From positions 7,808,938-7,872,937 of the forward strand of contig NZ_CP037423.1 in the NCBI RefSeq assembly GCF_007754155.1: DNA of 64,000 nt. Direction: 5' to 3'. This document shows positions 32,757 to 42,719 of the stretch, piece after piece; position 1 is the first letter of the stretch; every line of letters starts with the position of its first letter. The notes beneath the pieces were generated by a model. The model worked only from the letters and a program-made list of their open reading frames with translations, ran no database searches and had not been told where the DNA came from. Source of the stretch: Stieleria neptunia (GTDB lineage: Bacteria > Planctomycetota > Planctomycetia > Pirellulales > Pirellulaceae). The position numbers and the translations under genes are program-made.

Positions 32757-32891
32757 ATGAAAAAGGAACACGAAACCGTCCACGCCCAGCATCAGGCGAT
32801 GGCCAAGAAGCACGAGCAAGTGACGTCGGGTCGCGAAGAACTTCACAAGATCTTGGCAAACCTCATGGAACTGATGAAGAACGTGAAATGA
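32757..32891 (+). CDS. 44-residue coiled-coil small protein
   Basis: Small frame from an ATG at 32757, 'MKKEHETVHAQHQAMAKKHE' then a helical 'REELHKILANLMELMKNVK' tail, and a TGA that overlaps the tadE start as ATGA (32888-32891). Charged heptads suggest a soluble coiled coil. GAAGGGATG precedes it by a few bases. The junction overlap and non-random composition favour a real gene within the Tad operon. Unknown function; a chaperone or regulator of pilus assembly is one guess. Confidence 0.55.
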   Translation: MKKEHETVHAQHQAMAKKHEQVTSGREELHKILANLMELMKNVK

Positions 32892-33793
32892 AACAGCGGC
32901 GGCACCCACCACGCTCCGGTCAATCGCTCGTCGAGTTCGCCGTCGTCGCACTTGTGTTGTACATGTTGCTGGCCGCGATCTTGACGTTCGGTCATGCGCT
33001 GTACGTCGCGCAGGGATTGCAAGGCGCGGCGGACTTGGCGGCGCGAGAGATTTCACGAACCCCGCTTCCGGCAGTGACCACGTTTGAAGCGGTAATGACC
33101 GATGGTTCGCTCGACGGCATATACCAAGACGATTTCTTGGTGTTCGATCTCGATACGCTTGGCGGCCAATCGTTCTTTGAAGACGTCGTACCAGCATGGC
33201 CGCTGGTAAATCAGCAACTCGCGACAGTGATGATCGTTGACCGACCGGACTTCGACGGCGATGGCACTCCCGATGCAAATTTGATTCGATATCCGGGAGC
33301 ACTGCTGAGTGATCCGTCAACGATGACGGGATACACCGTTGGCATTCCGCTTGTGACTGGTCGCGACGGATCGGGGACTGAAACAATTCGTTGGATTCCC
33401 GTAATCGAAGAAGTCGAGCCGGATGACGTGAACGCGGCTCGACACAACCCGTTTAGCGTCGCCAATTCAGAAACACACGGCATCGTTGCCTTGCGAATCA
33501 ACTACCCATTTCAATCGGCTTTGATGAGCAGTTTTCAACCGAACGTCGCGGGGCCATTTGAATCGACAGTCGGCAATCGCAATGTCGCTGATGACGGCGA
33601 AGTGACCGAGTCAAACGAAGTGGCGCGTCCCGGTGACTTGATCGCCCAGCCATTGCTGTCCGGTAACAACTACGCGGGAACCTATGGCGGAGAATACGGA
33701 TTAGGTGCTCAAGGAGCTTTCGGTCAAGTCGTTCGACCCTTTCGCCGGGTGATTTCGGCACAAGCGATTTATCGCCGCGAGGTGTTTCAGTGA
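32888..33793 (+). CDS. tadE: TadE-like pseudopilin/minor pilin
   Basis: A 301-residue protein. The N-terminus 'RSGQSLVEFAVVALVLYMLL' has the TadE prepilin-peptidase site (Gly before Gln) and E+5-like residue, followed by one membrane helix and 'AQGLQGAADLAAREISRTPL'. A long extracytoplasmic domain of about 240 residues follows, larger than typical TadE (about 150-200). It contains 'DRPDFDGDGTPDANLIRYPG', a Asp-rich calcium-site-like loop. Its ATG overlaps the stop of the 44-residue gene by 4 bases. It probably takes part in pilus initiation in the periplasm. Confidence 0.85.
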   Translation: MKQRRHPPRSGQSLVEFAVVALVLYMLLAAILTFGHALYVAQGLQGAADLAAREISRTPLPAVTTFEAVMTDGSLDGIYQDDFLVFDLDTLGGQSFFEDVVPAWPLVNQQLATVMIVDRPDFDGDGTPDANLIRYPGALLSDPSTMTGYTVGIPLVTGRDGSGTETIRWIPVIEEVEPDDVNAARHNPFSVANSETHGIVALRINYPFQSALMSSFQPNVAGPFESTVGNRNVADDGEVTESNEVARPGDLIAQPLLSGNNYAGTYGGEYGLGAQGAFGQVVRPFRRVISAQAIYRREVFQ

Positions 33794-33838
33794 TGATTAC
33801 AACCGGCCTCCTTCCGAGACATGCTTCGCTCGCACCGA

Positions 33839-33863
33839 CCTCCCCCGGATTCGCTGGGGGAGG
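33839..33863 (+). other. Hairpin between tadE and cpaB
   Basis: CCTCCCCC (33839-33846) pairs with GGGGGAGG (33856-33863). No T-run follows, so it is more likely an mRNA-processing or stability element than a terminator. Confidence 0.5.
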
Positions 33864-33931
33864 CGATAAGACACGTTAAACAACTCAAACAACACGGATG
33901 TTGCTAACCAAACACATAGAAGAAACCATCC

Positions 33932-36475
33932 ATGCCACCACGAAACTATCGCAACTCGTCTCGTCGATCGCGAATGCCAACGCTGATCCTGGGTGGGCTC
34001 GGTCTATTCGCTCTTACGGCTGTCGGAATTATTGGCACCCTGTGGCTCGCCGGCGTGCCGCTCAATCCGTTCGCGGATCGCGAACCGGTCGAAGATCCGT
34101 TCATGGTTCGGATTCCGATCAACGCGACGCCGATCCCTGCGTACGCCCGCGTCGATCGCTCTCATTTGCTCAATCCGAATCAGGGAGGATTGATGTACCA
34201 GAAGGTGCCCCCGCAAGCCGCCGTTGGGATGTCGATCGTCGGCGTCGACCAAAACGGTTCGCACGTGGAGAGTCGCGTCGAGTCGATCAAGAACGTCGAT
34301 GACGAAGTGGTATTTGTGGTCACCGGTGGCGCCGAGGTGCGTCAGGGACAAACGCTTTCGCTTGGCGGTGCGATCATGAATATCAACGCGATCATCGGCC
34401 GGGTGGTCAAAGCGGACAAGCGAGCCGGTTTGGGATTCCAGGAGAGCACGTTCTTTCCTAAGGGTACGCCCGAAGGATTGGCGGGGGCGACTCCACAGGG
34501 CATGCGGGCGATCACGCTGGACGCGACCCGCTTGACCGGCGTGCATTCGCTCGGCGCGGGGGACCTGATTGATTTGTTGGCCAGCGTCCCGGTCGGCGAC
34601 ACGAGAGCGGCAGTCCCCGCGACAGCGAGCGAAGTCGAACTTCTCGCGCAGAACGCCAAGGTGCTGCGTCCGGTTTACGTGCGCAACGAAGTGACTCAAT
34701 CGGCCTCGTTGATGAACGGTGCCTCGGTATCCAACGTGCCAAAGTATGAAGTCGCGATTGCGGTGGCAGCCGACGACGTGATCCCGCTGCAAAACGCGCT
34801 CAATCAGGAACTGCCGATCACTTGCGTCGCCCATTCGATGCAACCGGTGCAGGAAGATGAAACCGCGCTGGTCAACCGTTCGATCGATGAAGTTCGTGTG
34901 CCGGTGACGGTCCGTCCGATCTTGGCCTATCAAGTCGTCTCGCGGGACGCCTTCGTTTCGTCAGCGACTCGGTCGATCAAGACCGCCACGATCTCGCGGC
35001 GAGAAGCCGATCGGATGGACGTGATCAGGTCGGTCACGGAGGCTCTCGGAGCGCTCACCCGACAAGACATCCCGGCCGGGCGTTATCTGCGTCAAAGCGA
35101 TTTGCTGAAAGGCCCGCCGGCCGAGCGAAAGGAAGCGGACACGTCTTTGGAAGCGGCCGTCCATCGGACCAACACCGCGGGCGGAATGCAGCTTGTTTCG
35201 ATGCTGCAAACGCCGGAAGCAGCGCGAACCGCCCCATCGGCCACCGCCGTCGGTGATCGACCGGCGATCACGACCTTCATTCCCGCCGGTCGCACTGCGT
35301 TTGCGATTCCGCTGAACCGAATTTATGGTGCCGAACACCTTCAAATCGGTGACTCGATCGACCTGCTCGCCAGTTATTCGCTCGAGCGACTACGCGATGA
35401 AGAGGAAACTGAAACGCGTCCCGATGGAACCGTGATCGTTCGCAAGTCCGAATCGCTGACGCCGCGAACGACCCAGCGAAGTTGGGAGGAAACGTTTGGC
35501 AACCGTGCCGAACCGTGGTTTGTCGCCTCCGATGCGATCGTTGTCGCGCCCGTCGGCTTTCCCGCACCGGCGGCGGCGCTTAGGGCCATCCAATCCGGTG
35601 GCAATCCCCAAGCCGACCGATCCGATCGCATGGCCGGGCCGGCTGTCATCATCGCGGTTTCCGATCAAGATGTCGAATCATTCGCGACGGCCATGGCCAC
35701 TCGCGAGTCACTGTTCACGGTAGCCTTCCACGCAGCCGCTTCCGCGTCCCCATCGCCGAGGCGAAAGACAATCGCGATCGCCCCCGAGAGTATCGCCGCC
35801 TATGCGGCGCTGACCGAGAACGCTTGGAAGGGCAATCGCCGCAGCATCGCGACGCGAACGGTAGCGACATCCGATCCACGGTTCGCCGACGCCATCACGC
35901 TGGAACAGTTGTCCTCTTTCTATGGACGGGTGTTGAAGAACGACAAACCAAGGGGCGAGTTCTTCACGGCGGCAGACTTCCTGCCAGCGGGAACGGCCGC
36001 CGGAATCGCCGCTTCGGCTCGGGTCGGATTCACGTTGCTGCCGATTGCGGACCGGGAGATCGAAGGGCTTGACGCGTTCGAGTCGGGTGACCCTGTTTCA
36101 ATCTTGCTTCGAGGTGTGCTGCGATCACCGGTCACGCAACGAGCCGCGGGTGGTGCGGGCGTTGCGACCTCCATCGTCGTCGTGCCGGCGGTGAGAATCG
36201 CACGAGCCAGCGTTGCGGGGCAATCCATTTTAGAAATTCCCAATGAGCACCTGACTCGCCTGCAAGCCGCCATCGCCCGTTCGCTGACCGATCGCGATGA
36301 CTTTGAAGACCGGTCGCACCTGGTCGCTGTCGGCATCGAGCGACGTGATGACGACGTGATCGTCGCGGGCAGTGACGAGATTCCATCGTTTGACCCGCTG
36401 GCGAATGTGAAGACGACGCAGCTCATCATCGGCGGACGTCGATCGGTGGAAGTCTACGGCGGAGGTGGCTTATGA
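33932..36475 (+). CDS. cpaB: Extended CpaB/RcpC-like pilus assembly protein
   Basis: An 847-residue protein, about three times the usual CpaB length (250-350). A basic N-terminus and one membrane helix (about 14-40) precede SAF/antifreeze-like modules: near 58-95 ('IPINATPIPAYARVDRSHLL'), 325-400 ('VRPILAYQVVSRDAFV', 'DIPAGRYLRQSDLL'), 446-485 ('FIPAGRTAFAIPLNRIYGAE') and 612-727 ('RGEFFTAADFLPAGTAAG', 'ESGDPVSILLRG'). The protein therefore looks like a multiplied CpaB in one chain. CpaB normally guides the secretin and contacts peptidoglycan. The stop overlaps the next ATG by 4 bases. The assignment rests on position and SAF-like motifs. Confidence 0.75.
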   Translation: MPPRNYRNSSRRSRMPTLILGGLGLFALTAVGIIGTLWLAGVPLNPFADREPVEDPFMVRIPINATPIPAYARVDRSHLLNPNQGGLMYQKVPPQAAVGMSIVGVDQNGSHVESRVESIKNVDDEVVFVVTGGAEVRQGQTLSLGGAIMNINAIIGRVVKADKRAGLGFQESTFFPKGTPEGLAGATPQGMRAITLDATRLTGVHSLGAGDLIDLLASVPVGDTRAAVPATASEVELLAQNAKVLRPVYVRNEVTQSASLMNGASVSNVPKYEVAIAVAADDVIPLQNALNQELPITCVAHSMQPVQEDETALVNRSIDEVRVPVTVRPILAYQVVSRDAFVSSATRSIKTATISRREADRMDVIRSVTEALGALTRQDIPAGRYLRQSDLLKGPPAERKEADTSLEAAVHRTNTAGGMQLVSMLQTPEAARTAPSATAVGDRPAITTFIPAGRTAFAIPLNRIYGAEHLQIGDSIDLLASYSLERLRDEEETETRPDGTVIVRKSESLTPRTTQRSWEETFGNRAEPWFVASDAIVVAPVGFPAPAAALRAIQSGGNPQADRSDRMAGPAVIIAVSDQDVESFATAMATRESLFTVAFHAAASASPSPRRKTIAIAPESIAAYAALTENAWKGNRRSIATRTVATSDPRFADAITLEQLSSFYGRVLKNDKPRGEFFTAADFLPAGTAAGIAASARVGFTLLPIADREIEGLDAFESGDPVSILLRGVLRSPVTQRAAGGAGVATSIVVVPAVRIARASVAGQSILEIPNEHLTRLQAAIARSLTDRDDFEDRSHLVAVGIERRDDDVIVAGSDEIPSFDPLANVKTTQLIIGGRRSVEVYGGGGL

Positions 36476-37704
36476 GAAGCGGACAACCACACCGGGGCGG
36501 ATACGTGATGGTGCTGCTGGCGATGTTGCTGTTCGGACTCTTCGCCATGGCGGCGCTCGTGATCGACTTGGGATTTGCCAGACTCGCCCAGCGACAAATG
36601 CAGTCCGCGGCGGACTCTGCGGCGTTGGAAGGTTTGCGATTTCGGGATCAGTTGCCGCCGAACGCCTCGTCAACGGATTTTGAGGTTGAGAGACGAACCC
36701 ATGTTCAGCAATGGGTGACGAATGCTTTTGATGATGACCTTGGCGCGACATCCGACGATCACACCTACGGTGGTGGACCGATCGTCGATTTTGTCGGGGG
36801 GGCGGGAGATGCATCACTGAATGCATCGCAAACGATGTCCACACCTCCGACACCGTTTTATCGCCCCACGTTGTCGACGAACCTGAGTGGGACTTCTCCG
36901 AATTCCGACTCTGGCGACATGGTATCGGGCTATTTCGATCGAACCTTGGACAATCCCAACTTCGATTCGGACATACCGCCATCCGAGAATGAATATGTTG
37001 ACGATGACACGGGACAGTATGTCAGGCGGAACTTCATTGCCGGGGACATGGCCCAGCGATCCACGCACAATGCTTTTCTTGTACGACTGCGACGGACGGG
37101 TGAAACGCTCAGTTCCGAATTGGGCAGTTCCGGCCCACCGATCCCCTACCTATTCGGGCGAGGATCGCTGATGGATCGTGGACTCACCGGCGATGGAATG
37201 CGCGTTAGGGCTACCTCCATTGCTTCTGTTCGTCCAATTGTTTGTGTTGGTTCGGAGGATCCGGCTCGCAACATTATCGGGAGCATCGGGATGTCAGTTT
37301 CTGCCGCAGACTTTGAGGCGGGCGACCTGAGCAATCCATTGGAGTTTCATGGACGTTGCATTGGTGACCCCGTTACTTCGACTACTGTGACCAATTTCGG
37401 AAGCTTGCCCCGATCAGGATATCTTGGGATTCATCAGATATACGATGTTCCGCGGGTAATTGCATTCACCCGAGTCGAAGTACAGGCCTCCAATACTATC
37501 CAGGCAAGTACATTTCTGGCTCACCAAAACGCATCCGCGTCCTACTGCTTCGGTATTGCAGCACGTGATTCGAACGGAGATTTGCTTTCGCTAGATGACC
37601 AACCCTCGATTGCAGACAAGCGGGTGTTCGTGGAGGACCATCTTTCGTTCGTTGATGCATCACGTAGTGATTCATTCATGGCCCCCGTGTTGGTGAGGAA
37701 TTAA
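36472..37704 (+). CDS. tadG: TadG-like pilus assembly protein
   Basis: A 410-residue protein. The N-terminus 'GGYVMVLLAMLLFGLFAMAA' and 'LVIDLGFARLAQRQMQSAAD' followed by 'SAALEGLRFRDQ' is the TadG-like (putative Flp pilus-assembly, DUF2134-type) signature. One membrane helix, then a long extracytoplasmic part that differs from known folds. The first ATG overlaps the cpaB stop (ATGA), and cpaE follows after 3 bases. The middle contains a Ser/Thr/Pro-rich region ('TPPTPFYRPTLSTNLSGTSP'). No vWA MIDAS motif is visible. Confidence 0.8.
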   Translation: MRSGQPHRGGYVMVLLAMLLFGLFAMAALVIDLGFARLAQRQMQSAADSAALEGLRFRDQLPPNASSTDFEVERRTHVQQWVTNAFDDDLGATSDDHTYGGGPIVDFVGGAGDASLNASQTMSTPPTPFYRPTLSTNLSGTSPNSDSGDMVSGYFDRTLDNPNFDSDIPPSENEYVDDDTGQYVRRNFIAGDMAQRSTHNAFLVRLRRTGETLSSELGSSGPPIPYLFGRGSLMDRGLTGDGMRVRATSIASVRPIVCVGSEDPARNIIGSIGMSVSAADFEAGDLSNPLEFHGRCIGDPVTSTTVTNFGSLPRSGYLGIHQIYDVPRVIAFTRVEVQASNTIQASTFLAHQNASASYCFGIAARDSNGDLLSLDDQPSIADKRVFVEDHLSFVDASRSDSFMAPVLVRN

Positions 37705-37707
37705 CCC

Positions 37708-38976
37708 ATGTCGATCACCGCATCCGTCCTGATCCTGAGCACCGACGAGAAGATCGTCGACGAGGCGAAGTTGGCGTTCGATGGGCTGGGCGAAAACACG
37801 CCTCGGTTTCGCCTGGTGAAACAATCCGGCCATCTGTTTGAAGCGTTACGGACGCAGCCGATCTCGTTGGTGCTGATCGAGTTCACTGCCGATCCCCAAG
37901 AACTGACCGCCGTCGTCGGTCAAATCCGATCGGCTTCGCCCGGCACTCGGGTGGCCGCAATCTTGCGTCCCGAAGGGTTTCCCGAAAGTGTCAACGAATC
38001 CGCGGTCCTGATCGACGCGATGCGGTGCGGCGTTTGCGACTTTCTGCGGCGACCGCTCTCGACGGCAGACCTGTCGCGGCTGATCCAGCAAGCATCCTCC
38101 GATGACGATCGCGATTCCCACATCCAGTCTCGACCGCTCGGACGCGTGGTCTCCTTTATCAGCAACAAAGGCGGCGTGGGGAAATCGACGCTGTCCACCA
38201 ATGCCGCGGTCGCGATCGCGCGGCGTGGCAAACAGAGCGTGCTGTTGATCGACGGTTCGATCCAAATGGGGGTCGCCGCGGCGCTGTTGGACCTGCGACC
38301 GTCGGCGACGCTGACCGACCTGGCTCGCGAATCGGATCGTCTTGATCCGACGATGATTCGGCAAACCGCCGCGGTGCATTCCAGCGGGCTGCATTTGCTG
38401 GCGGCACCGGCCGATGCCGTGGAGGCAATGGAAATCGATGACTTGCTGATGGCCCGCGTCATCACGCTCGCGCGTCAAACGTACGACGTCGTGATCGTCG
38501 ACACGTTTCCGATGTTTGATCAGGTGGTGATCGCGGCGCTGGACCTGAGCGATCGTGTCTACGTCGTGCTGGAGAATGTCGTGCCGACGCTGCTGGGCGG
38601 TGTGAAATTGCTGAGCGTGCTGGAGCGGATCGGATATCCGGCCTCGCGCCAATCGATCATTCTCAATCGTGAACAACGGGTGACAGGCAGCTTGACGGTC
38701 GATGATGTGGCCGAGCAGATGCAGCGTGACATTGATCACGTGTTGCCGTTTGAGAAGAAGGTGATGGCGGCGGCGAACTGCGGCGTCCCGATCGCGATGG
38801 CGACGCTTCGTTTTAGCGGTTTTAGTCGCGCGCTCGAACAACTGGCCAACGACGTTGCCGGACACCTGGATCCGAAAGCGTCACGCATCGCATTGAATGA
38901 ACAACCGCTCAACGCACCGGATCCGATCGCCGACGGATCATCGCTCGCGTTGTCACCTGGAGACCTGGAACGATGA
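37708..38976 (+). CDS. cpaE: CpaE/TadZ-like pilus localisation ATPase
   Basis: A 422-residue MinD/ParA-type ATPase with an N-terminal receiver-like domain (1-130) that lacks a clear phosphate-accepting Asp. The deviant Walker A motif 'FISNKGGVGKSTLSTNAAVA' starts near residue 150, with 'LLIDGSIQMGVAAALLDL' and 'YDVVIVDTFPMFDQVV' following. TadZ/CpaE positions the Tad machine, often at a pole. The ATPase signature Lys of MinD proteins is kept. It overlaps cpaF by 4 bases. Confidence 0.9.
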   Translation: MSITASVLILSTDEKIVDEAKLAFDGLGENTPRFRLVKQSGHLFEALRTQPISLVLIEFTADPQELTAVVGQIRSASPGTRVAAILRPEGFPESVNESAVLIDAMRCGVCDFLRRPLSTADLSRLIQQASSDDDRDSHIQSRPLGRVVSFISNKGGVGKSTLSTNAAVAIARRGKQSVLLIDGSIQMGVAAALLDLRPSATLTDLARESDRLDPTMIRQTAAVHSSGLHLLAAPADAVEAMEIDDLLMARVITLARQTYDVVIVDTFPMFDQVVIAALDLSDRVYVVLENVVPTLLGGVKLLSVLERIGYPASRQSIILNREQRVTGSLTVDDVAEQMQRDIDHVLPFEKKVMAAANCGVPIAMATLRFSGFSRALEQLANDVAGHLDPKASRIALNEQPLNAPDPIADGSSLALSPGDLER

Positions 38977-40478
38977 AGACGAAACGAATGGATCCAGCCG
39001 AAGAGCCCTCAGCTCGCGAACTGTTCACGCGAACCAGTTTGCGTTTGCCCAGTGAGCGGGTGCTTCCGGAAACGTCGCGTCAATCGAGCAAGGGTTTTGC
39101 GAGTTCGCAGCCGAGCGTTGCGGAGCCGGGCAGCGCCTCGTTTGCGTCCGTCAAGGCGGCGATGCACACGCAGTTGCTGGAAGACTTGGATCGACGCGAT
39201 CGGATCACGGCGAGCGAAGATGAATTGACCGAATTGGTCAAAGACTACGTGGCCGACGCGTTGGAGACACAAGATTGGCCGCTCAACGATTCGGAACGGC
39301 GACAGTTGGTCGATGACCTGATCGAAGAGACGATCGGTGTTGGTCCGTTGGCTCCGTTGCTGGCCGATCCCGCAGTGACCGATATTTTGGTCAACGGTCC
39401 GCACACGGTTTTTGTCGAGCGTTTCGGGCAACTGGAATCGACCGACGTTCGCTTTCGTGACGACGAACACTTGACCCGCATCATCGGCCGCATTGCCGCT
39501 CGCGTGGGTCGGCGGATCGATGAAAGCTCGCCGATGGTCGATGCCCGCTTGCCCGACGGCAGCCGCGTCAACGCGACGCTGCCGCCGGTGACGATCGACG
39601 GTCCCACATTGTCGATTCGACGGTTCGGCCGGCGGCGGCTTCGTAGCGATGACCTCGCTCGACTGGGGATGTTTTCGCCGGCGATGTTGGAATTTTTGCG
39701 GCTGGCGATTCGCGGTCGCATCAATATGATTGTTTCCGGCGGTACCGGTTCAGGCAAGTCGACGTTCCTGGGAGCGTTGGCCGAAGCGATCCCCGACAGC
39801 GAACGCATCATCACGATCGAAGACGCCGCCGAACTGCAACTCGATCAGCGTCACGTCGTGCGCATGGAAACACGACCGCCGAACATCGAAGGCCAAGGCC
39901 GCATCGTGGCCCGAGACCTGGTCGTCAACGCGTTGCGAATGCGACCCGACCGCATCATCGTTGGCGAAGTCCGTTCAGGCGAGGCACTGGACATGATGCA
40001 AGCGATGAATACCGGTCACGACGGATCACTGACAACGATCCACGCCAACTCATCTCGCGACGCGATCGCCCGTCTAGAAACCATGGTCTTGATGGCGGGG
40101 ATCGATTTGCCCGCACGGGCGATTCGCGAGCAAGCGGTTTCGGCGATCGACGTCATCGTTCAGGTCAAGCGTTATGAAGACGGGGTCCGGCGGGTGCAGT
40201 CGATTTCGGAACTGGTCGGCATGGAAGGCGAAACGGCTCAGTTGCAGGAAATCTTTCGTTTCGTTTCGACGGGCAAAGCCAATCGTCGCATCACCGGTGA
40301 TTTTGTTGCGACGGGGGTCGTGCCGCGGGTGGCCGAGCGATTGCGGGAGAATCACGTTGACGTGCCGATGCACTTGTTCCAACGACCAGCGGGCACATCG
40401 ATGCCCGAGCCAAGCCAGACAGAGCGTTTTGACCAGTCGAATGATTCCGACCAATCGGATTGGCGGCAATCGTGGTAG
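38973..40478 (+). CDS. cpaF: CpaF/TadA secretion ATPase
   Basis: A 501-residue GspE/PulE-superfamily hexameric ATPase that powers Flp pilus extension and retraction. Walker A '[20 protein letters not shown]', Asp box '[12 protein letters not shown]', Walker B '[19 protein letters not shown]', and His box '[13 protein letters not shown]' are in order within the C-terminal half; the N-terminal domain holds '[20 protein letters not shown]'. Its N-terminal 60 residues are a disordered Ser/Arg-rich extension. The ATG overlaps the cpaE stop by 4 bases. Confidence 0.95.
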   Translation: MKTKRMDPAEEPSARELFTRTSLRLPSERVLPETSRQSSKGFASSQPSVAEPGSASFASVKAAMHTQLLEDLDRRDRITASEDELTELVKDYVADALETQDWPLNDSERRQLVDDLIEETIGVGPLAPLLADPAVTDILVNGPHTVFVERFGQLESTDVRFRDDEHLTRIIGRIAARVGRRIDESSPMVDARLPDGSRVNATLPPVTIDGPTLSIRRFGRRRLRSDDLARLGMFSPAMLEFLRLAIRGRINMIVSGGTGSGKSTFLGALAEAIPDSERIITIEDAAELQLDQRHVVRMETRPPNIEGQGRIVARDLVVNALRMRPDRIIVGEVRSGEALDMMQAMNTGHDGSLTTIHANSSRDAIARLETMVLMAGIDLPARAIREQAVSAIDVIVQVKRYEDGVRRVQSISELVGMEGETAQLQEIFRFVSTGKANRRITGDFVATGVVPRVAERLRENHVDVPMHLFQRPAGTSMPEPSQTERFDQSNDSDQSDWRQSW

Positions 40479-41365
40479 TCGTCGGCGTCATTGCGTTGTG
40501 GGCAATCGTTGGGTTGGTCGGCGTTGGCGGGTATCAGCTTTACACCCGGCACCAGCGAACGCTTGAACGGTTTTCCGAAGCGACCGAGGAATGGTCGAAG
40601 CCGGAAGCAGGAGCGGGGCATCGCTCTGCCGACCAAACGTTCGGTCTCGATTCATCGGCACGCCGCCTGGCCCGTCGTTGGTTTTGGGTGCCATGGACGG
40701 TTGGCATCCTGATGGCGTTGTCGGTTTGGATTGTTTTTCGTTGGCCGCCGCAATATGTGCTGGCGATCGGTGCGGTGGTATCGTTGCTGTTGAACCAATT
40801 TGAAAGTTTCCTCCATACACGTCACATCGCGAAATTAGAACGTCAACTCGCCGACGCGATTGACATCATGGTCGGGGCGGTCAGTGCCGGCGCCGCGCTC
40901 GGTCCGGCGATGGACGCGGCGACGCTTGAAACCGATCGACCACTGAAACCTTATCTGCAAGAAATTGCGGGACGGATTCGTTTGGGCGACGATCCCGCGT
41001 CGGTGTTTCGGTCACTTGCCGATCGTGTACCGTTGGAAACGTTTTTGCTGTTTTCATCATCGCTGGCCGTTCACTTCGAAGTCGGCGGCCGGCTTGCCCC
41101 CACACTGGCGACCGTCGGACGAACGATCCGCGACCGCATCGAAATCACACGTCGCATTCAATCCAACATCGCCCAATCGCAATTCAGCACGTTTGCGATC
41201 CTGGGACTGATCTATTTGATCGCCGTCATCGTCTGGCGAAACGGGCCGGAACCGATGCGAGAGTTCGTCACGTCCACCGTCGGCAGTTGGTTCATCGCCG
41301 GTTCCATCATCATGCAAGCGGTCGGGATTGCGTGGATGAACTTGATCTCAAAGCCGAAGTTCTGA
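40460..41365 (+). CDS. tadB: TadB inner-membrane platform protein
   Basis: A 301-residue T2SSF/GspF-superfamily membrane protein. An N-terminal helix ('[20 protein letters not shown]'), a pair of helices near 70-110, the GspF-like cytoplasmic domain with 'VGAVSAGAALGPAMDAATLE', and C-terminal helices ('FAILGLIYLIAVIVW', 'WFIAGSIIMQAVGIAW') fit TadB. The only upstream start for the first helix is a TTG at 40460, which overlaps cpaF by 19 bases; a GTG at 40472 is the alternative. It forms the platform with TadC, to which TadA docks. Confidence 0.85.
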   Translation: MAAIVVVVGVIALWAIVGLVGVGGYQLYTRHQRTLERFSEATEEWSKPEAGAGHRSADQTFGLDSSARRLARRWFWVPWTVGILMALSVWIVFRWPPQYVLAIGAVVSLLLNQFESFLHTRHIAKLERQLADAIDIMVGAVSAGAALGPAMDAATLETDRPLKPYLQEIAGRIRLGDDPASVFRSLADRVPLETFLLFSSSLAVHFEVGGRLAPTLATVGRTIRDRIEITRRIQSNIAQSQFSTFAILGLIYLIAVIVWRNGPEPMREFVTSTVGSWFIAGSIIMQAVGIAWMNLISKPKF

Positions 41366-41371
41366 GTCCTT

Positions 41372-42295
41372 ATGCCGAGCATCAATTTGATCATCGCGTT
41401 CGGTCTGCTGGCCGGCATTGTCGCAATCGGATTCTACGCGATCCGCTGGATGCTTTTGCGCGAGCAAACGCGAGCGCGTTGGGAACAAGCGGCAGACGTT
41501 GACGTCAACCAAGCCCTCGATTCCTCGTCACCACGTGGATGGCTGTCGGGCTGGCTGTTTCTGGCTGGATATCGCAGTGCCGCGGCACCGTGGACCTTCG
41601 TCGCCGGAATGATCACTTGCACGATGGTTGGCATGGGCGCGGCAACATTGTTTTTGCTCTCGGGTTTGCAACAGGTCATGGAGCGAACGGTCGTGTTGGT
41701 TCCCGGCGGCGTCGGTGAGACGTTCTTGCCGGTCGTTTGGGTCGCCCCCTGGATCATCGCCATCCTGCTGATCTGTTTACCCGTCACGATCGTCCGCTCG
41801 GCTCGACGCAAACGGGTCGCGATGATCGAGCAGGATCTTCCGCTTGCCATGGAGCTGATGGCGACGCTCAGCGAAGCGGGCTTGAGTTTCGATTCGGCGC
41901 TGTTGCGGATTTTGAAAACTCGCCTTGCCGGGCGACCGCTGGCCAACGAATTGAATCTCTATCACGCCGACCTACTCGCCGGCCGTCCGAGGATTCAATC
42001 GCTCAGGCGGCTCAGCGGCCGAATCCGCATCGGTTCGATCTCGATCCTTGTTTCCGCGCTTGTCCAAGCCGAACAGATGGGGATGGGAATCGCCAAAGTC
42101 CTTCGCACGCAAGCCGACGACATCCGCGCGCGACGCCGTGAGAAAGCGATTGCCTTCGCCAATTCGCTGCCCGTCAAGCGATTGTTTCCGCTGGTGATTT
42201 GTTTCCTGCCCGGTCTGTTCGTCTGGACGCTCGGTCCCGCGTTCGTGCAACTGTTCAAACTGACCGAAACCTTCACCCGTGGCGGAGGTTTTTGA
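41372..42295 (+). CDS. tadC: TadC inner-membrane platform protein
   Basis: A 307-residue T2SSF-domain membrane protein. Helices at about 5-25, 70-95 and 127-147 precede the GspF-like domain ('DLPLAMELMATLSEAGLSFD', 'ALVQAEQMGMGIAKVLRTQA') with 'RRREKAIAFANSLPVKRLFP' and a last helix 'LVICFLPGLFVWTLGPAFV'. It starts 6 bases after tadB. Together the order tadA-tadB-tadC is that of the standard Tad locus. Confidence 0.93.
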   Translation: MPSINLIIAFGLLAGIVAIGFYAIRWMLLREQTRARWEQAADVDVNQALDSSSPRGWLSGWLFLAGYRSAAAPWTFVAGMITCTMVGMGAATLFLLSGLQQVMERTVVLVPGGVGETFLPVVWVAPWIIAILLICLPVTIVRSARRKRVAMIEQDLPLAMELMATLSEAGLSFDSALLRILKTRLAGRPLANELNLYHADLLAGRPRIQSLRRLSGRIRIGSISILVSALVQAEQMGMGIAKVLRTQADDIRARRREKAIAFANSLPVKRLFPLVICFLPGLFVWTLGPAFVQLFKLTETFTRGGGF

Positions 42296-42298
42296 GTG

Positions 42299-42637
42299 AT
42301 GAAGCTGATCAATGCCGATAGCGGCGAAGTCTTGCTCGATCAACTCGAGTTCGCAGACACGTATTGGAAACGGTTCAAAGGTTTGCAGTTGCGACGTTCG
42401 CTGCCACAGGGTTCGGGATTGTTGTTGTCGCCTTGTTCGTCACTCCATACTTGCTTCATGCGATTTTCGATCGATGTCATTATGCTGGATCGGGAGAACG
42501 TGGTACTGGGAAAGAAGTTGCGAATGCGCCCTTGGCGTGTCGTGATTTGTAATCGCGGGACCGCCCGAGTTATCGAAGTCAGCCCCGGTTCGGTCGACGT
42601 CGCCGACGGAACGCAACTGAGTTGGATGGATTCGTGA
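42299..42637 (+). CDS. DUF192 family protein
   Basis: A 112-residue protein of the DUF192 family, with 'FADTYWKRFKGLQLRRSLPQ', 'GSGLLLSPCSSLHTCFMRFS', 'IDVIMLDRENVVL' and 'VIEVSPGSVD'. Relatives are often exported, but here there is no signal peptide. The family's function is not established. It begins 3 bases after the tadC stop (TGA GTG ATG), so it belongs to the same operon; the ATG at 42299 is preferred to the GTG at 42296. Confidence 0.85.
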   Translation: MKLINADSGEVLLDQLEFADTYWKRFKGLQLRRSLPQGSGLLLSPCSSLHTCFMRFSIDVIMLDRENVVLGKKLRMRPWRVVICNRGTARVIEVSPGSVDVADGTQLSWMDS

Positions 42638-42719
42638 ACGATCCTTGGCTGAACTGCGTAGTGGACCTTTCGATTGACAAGTGAATATAAACTCATGCAC
42701 CAACACACCCACGAACTGA

